A stretch of DNA of 9,209 bases. Origin: Holosporales bacterium (GTDB lineage: Bacteria > Pseudomonadota > Alphaproteobacteria > RUG11792). Where the stretch lies: contig JAISBC010000012.1 of assembly GCA_031266385.1 (NCBI GenBank), forward strand, positions 1 through 9,209. Reading direction: 5' to 3'. Below the pieces are notes generated by a model. That model was given only the letters and a program-made list of their open reading frames with translations, was not told the DNA's origin and made no database searches. The translations under genes were made by a program, and so were the position numbers. Below are positions 7,852-9,209 of the stretch, in pieces (the first letter of the stretch is position 1; each line of letters opens with the position of its first letter).

Positions 7852-7895
7852 GTACTTGAAAGGCTCGTACAACACAAACTCAACCTTTCAAGAAC
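7852..7895 (-). promoter_or_regulatory. Leader hairpin upstream of the exported orphan
   Basis: A perfect 9-bp inverted repeat CTTGAAAGG / CCTTTCAAG (7855-7863 and 7884-7892) encloses a 20-base loop. After one mismatch it extends by a further GT/AC pair. It lies 13 bases upstream of the GGTGGAG ribosome binding site and inside the presumed untranslated leader of the 5956-7821 gene, so it would form in the mRNA. It could stabilise the transcript or control access to the start. No T-run follows, so it is not an intrinsic terminator. It does not match a riboswitch class known to me. Confidence 0.45.
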
Positions 7896-7956
7896 TAGCA
7901 ACCCGCTCCTATCTCCGCGGAATCCGAACCGGCGTCCATGAGTCTTACATGCCTTG

Positions 7957-7986
7957 ATCCTATCATAGAAAGGAATATTGTGTCAA
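7957..7986 (-). promoter_or_regulatory. Putative promoter of the exported orphan
   Basis: A perfect -35 hexamer TTGACA (7986-7981) is followed after 18 bases by TAGGAT (7962-7957), which matches 4 of 6 of the -10 consensus. TATGAT overlaps there but at only 13 bases. Transcription would start near 7950 and leave a leader of about 130 bases before ATG 7821. Its position between ispH and the orphan suggests the orphan is transcribed independently. Confidence 0.4.
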
Positions 7987-7994
7987 TACACAAT
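7977..7994. promoter_or_regulatory. 18-bp dyad over the -35 box, possible operator
   Basis: ATTGTGT-CAAT-ACACAAT is a perfect 7-bp inverted repeat with a 4-base centre. It covers the TTGACA hexamer completely, the classic layout for a repressor site. As RNA it would be a weak AU-rich hairpin without a T-run, so a terminator of ispH is less likely. No regulator gene is visible in the window. Confidence 0.4.
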
Positions 7995-8039
7995 CTCCTG
8001 GTTACAGGACTGTCTCATGTCTAAATCCTTGCCCTCTTA

Positions 8040-8948
8040 CTACGGTACCGAATTTAACCTAGGATCGAATTCCCGAACTTCAATTTCCATATTCTGATCC
8101 AGAAAACTCACGAGATTATCGACCACAGATCTTGGGGTCGAAGAAGCCGTGGCGATCGCTAAACTCGATACATCCGACAACATCGCTAAATCCAGCTCCT
8201 GCTCCGAATCAATTCTCACCACTTTCTTCACGGATGAGTGTTTGGCTGCTTCCTCCAGGGCCCTCGCATTGGCTGAATATGTTGATCCGAGGACGATTAT
8301 GAAATCCACGACTTCTGAGACACTTCGGATGGCTGCCTGCCTATCGAGCGTCGCATAACACGTATTATTCCTGGATTCACGGCTGATATTCGGAATTTTT
8401 TCTTTAAGGAGATTGATGATCCGCTCGACGTGCTGTGCATCGAGGGTAGTCTGAGTAAAATACATAACCTCTTCCCCGCTAAAATCGGGCAGCAAATCAC
8501 AATCTCCTTCATCATAAACGACGAAGGTCGAGCTCGGACCTCCAGCATATCCCTTTAAGGCGATAATTTCTGGATGCGTTCGATTACCGATGATTATAAT
8601 CTTTTTCCCGGCCTTAGATTGCTCTTTGACGGCGATCTGAACCGCCTTAACGACAGGGCACGTTCCATCAATTATCGTCAACTCCTTTTCTTCGGAACGA
8701 GCGAAGACCTCAGGGGTAGTCCCATGAGCCGAAAACATAACGGAGGCTCCATCTGGAACCTCTTCGAGGGCAGAAACTTTTATGATGCCTAACCCGTACA
8801 TATCGCGCATAAGAGCCTTGTTGTGCACGATATCTTCGGTGATATAGACATTCCCACAAAACTTCAGCACCTGTTTGGCCATATCGACGGCCCTCGCCAC
8901 TCCGGAGCAAAACCCAACCGGAGACAGCAGATAACAAATTACAGACAT
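8040..8948 (-). CDS. ispH: 4-hydroxy-3-methylbut-2-enyl diphosphate reductase (IspH/LytB)
   Basis: Iron-sulfur enzyme of the last MEP-pathway step, reducing HMBPP to IPP and DMAPP in the cytoplasm. The 302 residues are slightly shorter than E. coli IspH, with the loss at the C-terminus. The three cluster cysteines are present: Cys14 (GFCSGV), Cys97 (DGTCPVV) and Cys197 (NNTCYAT). Substrate and catalytic residues also fit: His42 in VHNK, His75 in SAHG, His125 and Glu127 in THPE, the Thr in FTQTT (residues 164-168), the Ser/Asn pair in GSTYSANA and the Ser in TASSTP. The gene therefore looks functional. ATG 8948 is fixed by the conserved N-terminus; no clear ribosome binding site precedes it. 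MEP-pathway retention argues against Rickettsia proper, which lacks this pathway as far as I know. It is divergent from the ORF at the right edge. Confidence 0.97.
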   Translation of the reverse strand: MSVICYLLSPVGFCSGVARAVDMAKQVLKFCGNVYITEDIVHNKALMRDMYGLGIIKVSALEEVPDGASVMFSAHGTTPEVFARSEEKELTIIDGTCPVVKAVQIAVKEQSKAGKKIIIIGNRTHPEIIALKGYAGGPSSTFVVYDEGDCDLLPDFSGEEVMYFTQTTLDAQHVERIINLLKEKIPNISRESRNNTCYATLDRQAAIRSVSEVVDFIIVLGSTYSANARALEEAAKHSSVKKVVRIDSEQELDLAMLSDVSSLAIATASSTPRSVVDNLVSFLDQNMEIEVREFDPRLNSVP

Positions 8949-8979
8949 AAAACGGAAATCACTAATTCATCAAGGATAT

Positions 8980-9008
8980 ATTATAACACCTACGAAACGA
9001 CTTCAACC
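8980..9008 (-). promoter_or_regulatory. Extended -10 promoter of ispH
   Basis: TGTTATAAT (8988-8980) combines a consensus -10 box with the TGn extension. Upstream lie TTGAAG at 9006-9001 (15-base spacer) and the overlapping GGTTGA at 9008-9003 (17-base spacer) as weak -35 candidates. Transcription would begin near 8973, leaving a leader of about 25 bases before the ispH ATG. Confidence 0.6.
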
Positions 9009-9111
9009 TTCAAGCCTCACATTAACACCCCGCCTATTTCCAACCTTCCCATAATTCATAGAACTATTCATATATTTTCCCCAGCTTCAATAGATACCGT
9101 GTATCGAGTCA

Positions 9112-9209
9112 ATGAAAAAAAGGGCAAGGGTCACTGCGCGAATGCTGCGTTGCTATCAAAACGCTGTCCATTTTTTAGCATACCCAAAGAAAATATGCAT
9201 CAATTTCCT
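9112..9209 (+). CDS. N-terminal part of a small basic protein, weakly YidD-like (runs off right edge)
   Basis: An ATG followed by two AAA codons opens a frame that stays open to the window edge (32 codons). It begins MKKRARVTARMLRCYQNAVH. The basic start, the LRxYQ motif and a Cys about 13 residues later recall the beginning of YidD, a small membrane-associated protein that aids membrane-protein insertion, where LIRxYQ...SPLLGPxCRFxPTC is usual. The Cys spacing is two residues longer, and the residues after it (INFL) do not match CRFxP, so the match is weak. No ribosome binding site is evident. It is divergent from ispH across a 163-base gap. Without the rest of the ORF, chance cannot be excluded. 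Confidence 0.35.
   Translation, partial: MKKRARVTARMLRCYQNAVHFLAYPKKICINF

Noticed and set aside
7905..7940. tRNA T-arm-like GGTTCGGATTCC on the minus strand
   Set aside because: The flanking bases do not form the T stem, and no anticodon or acceptor stem could be found around it.
7995..8010. TCCTG / CAGGA hairpin after ispH as a terminator
   Set aside because: The 5-bp stem with a 4-base loop lacks a following T-run on the minus strand; too weak to call.

Overview
The window looks like chromosomal DNA of an alphaproteobacterium, plausibly a host-associated or intracellular lineage (Rickettsiales/Holosporales-like). This is an inference from three things. The alanyl-tRNA synthetase carries the GGPPGxPDEEDGDRYVEIWN-type segment that I associate with alphaproteobacterial AlaRS. 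An AT-rich transposase fragment of the IS5-like type common in Rickettsiales sits at the left edge. A large exported BspA-type leucine-rich repeat protein suggests contact with a eukaryotic host. Base composition is moderate, except for the AT-rich insertion-sequence end.

Layout. Positions 1-113 (minus) hold the N-terminus of a transposase that runs off the left edge, with the insertion-sequence end probably near 160. Positions 161-651 have no confident gene, only short doubtful ORFs. Positions 652-2889 (plus) encode a 745-residue exported LRR_5/BspA-like protein. Two hairpins then lie in the convergent gap before alaS, whose end is at 3179 on the minus strand. A doubtful 85-codon ORF fills that gap. 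alaS (about 3179-5848, minus, with in-frame starts up to 5902) is followed upstream by an unusual run of simple-sequence tracts (C12, (AC)4, A7 and a G-rich run when read on the minus strand). Positions 5956-7821 (minus) encode an unrecognised 621-residue protein with a clear Sec signal peptide. Its 5' region holds a perfect TTGACA box inside a dyad and a long leader hairpin. ispH is at 8040-8948 (minus) with an extended -10 promoter. The right edge starts a divergent partial ORF (9112 onward, plus) that has a faint resemblance to YidD.

How the genes fit together. alaS (charging of tRNA-Ala) and ispH (last step of the MEP isoprenoid pathway) are core genes on the same strand. The exported orphan lies between them. 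The LRR gene is on the opposite strand next to a mobile-element end and an apparently non-coding stretch. The two exported proteins are the accessory, potentially host-facing part of the window. The core genes show intact catalytic motifs. I see no CRISPR array, rRNA gene or convincing tRNA gene. The most interesting unexplained unit is the secreted orphan with its structured upstream region.
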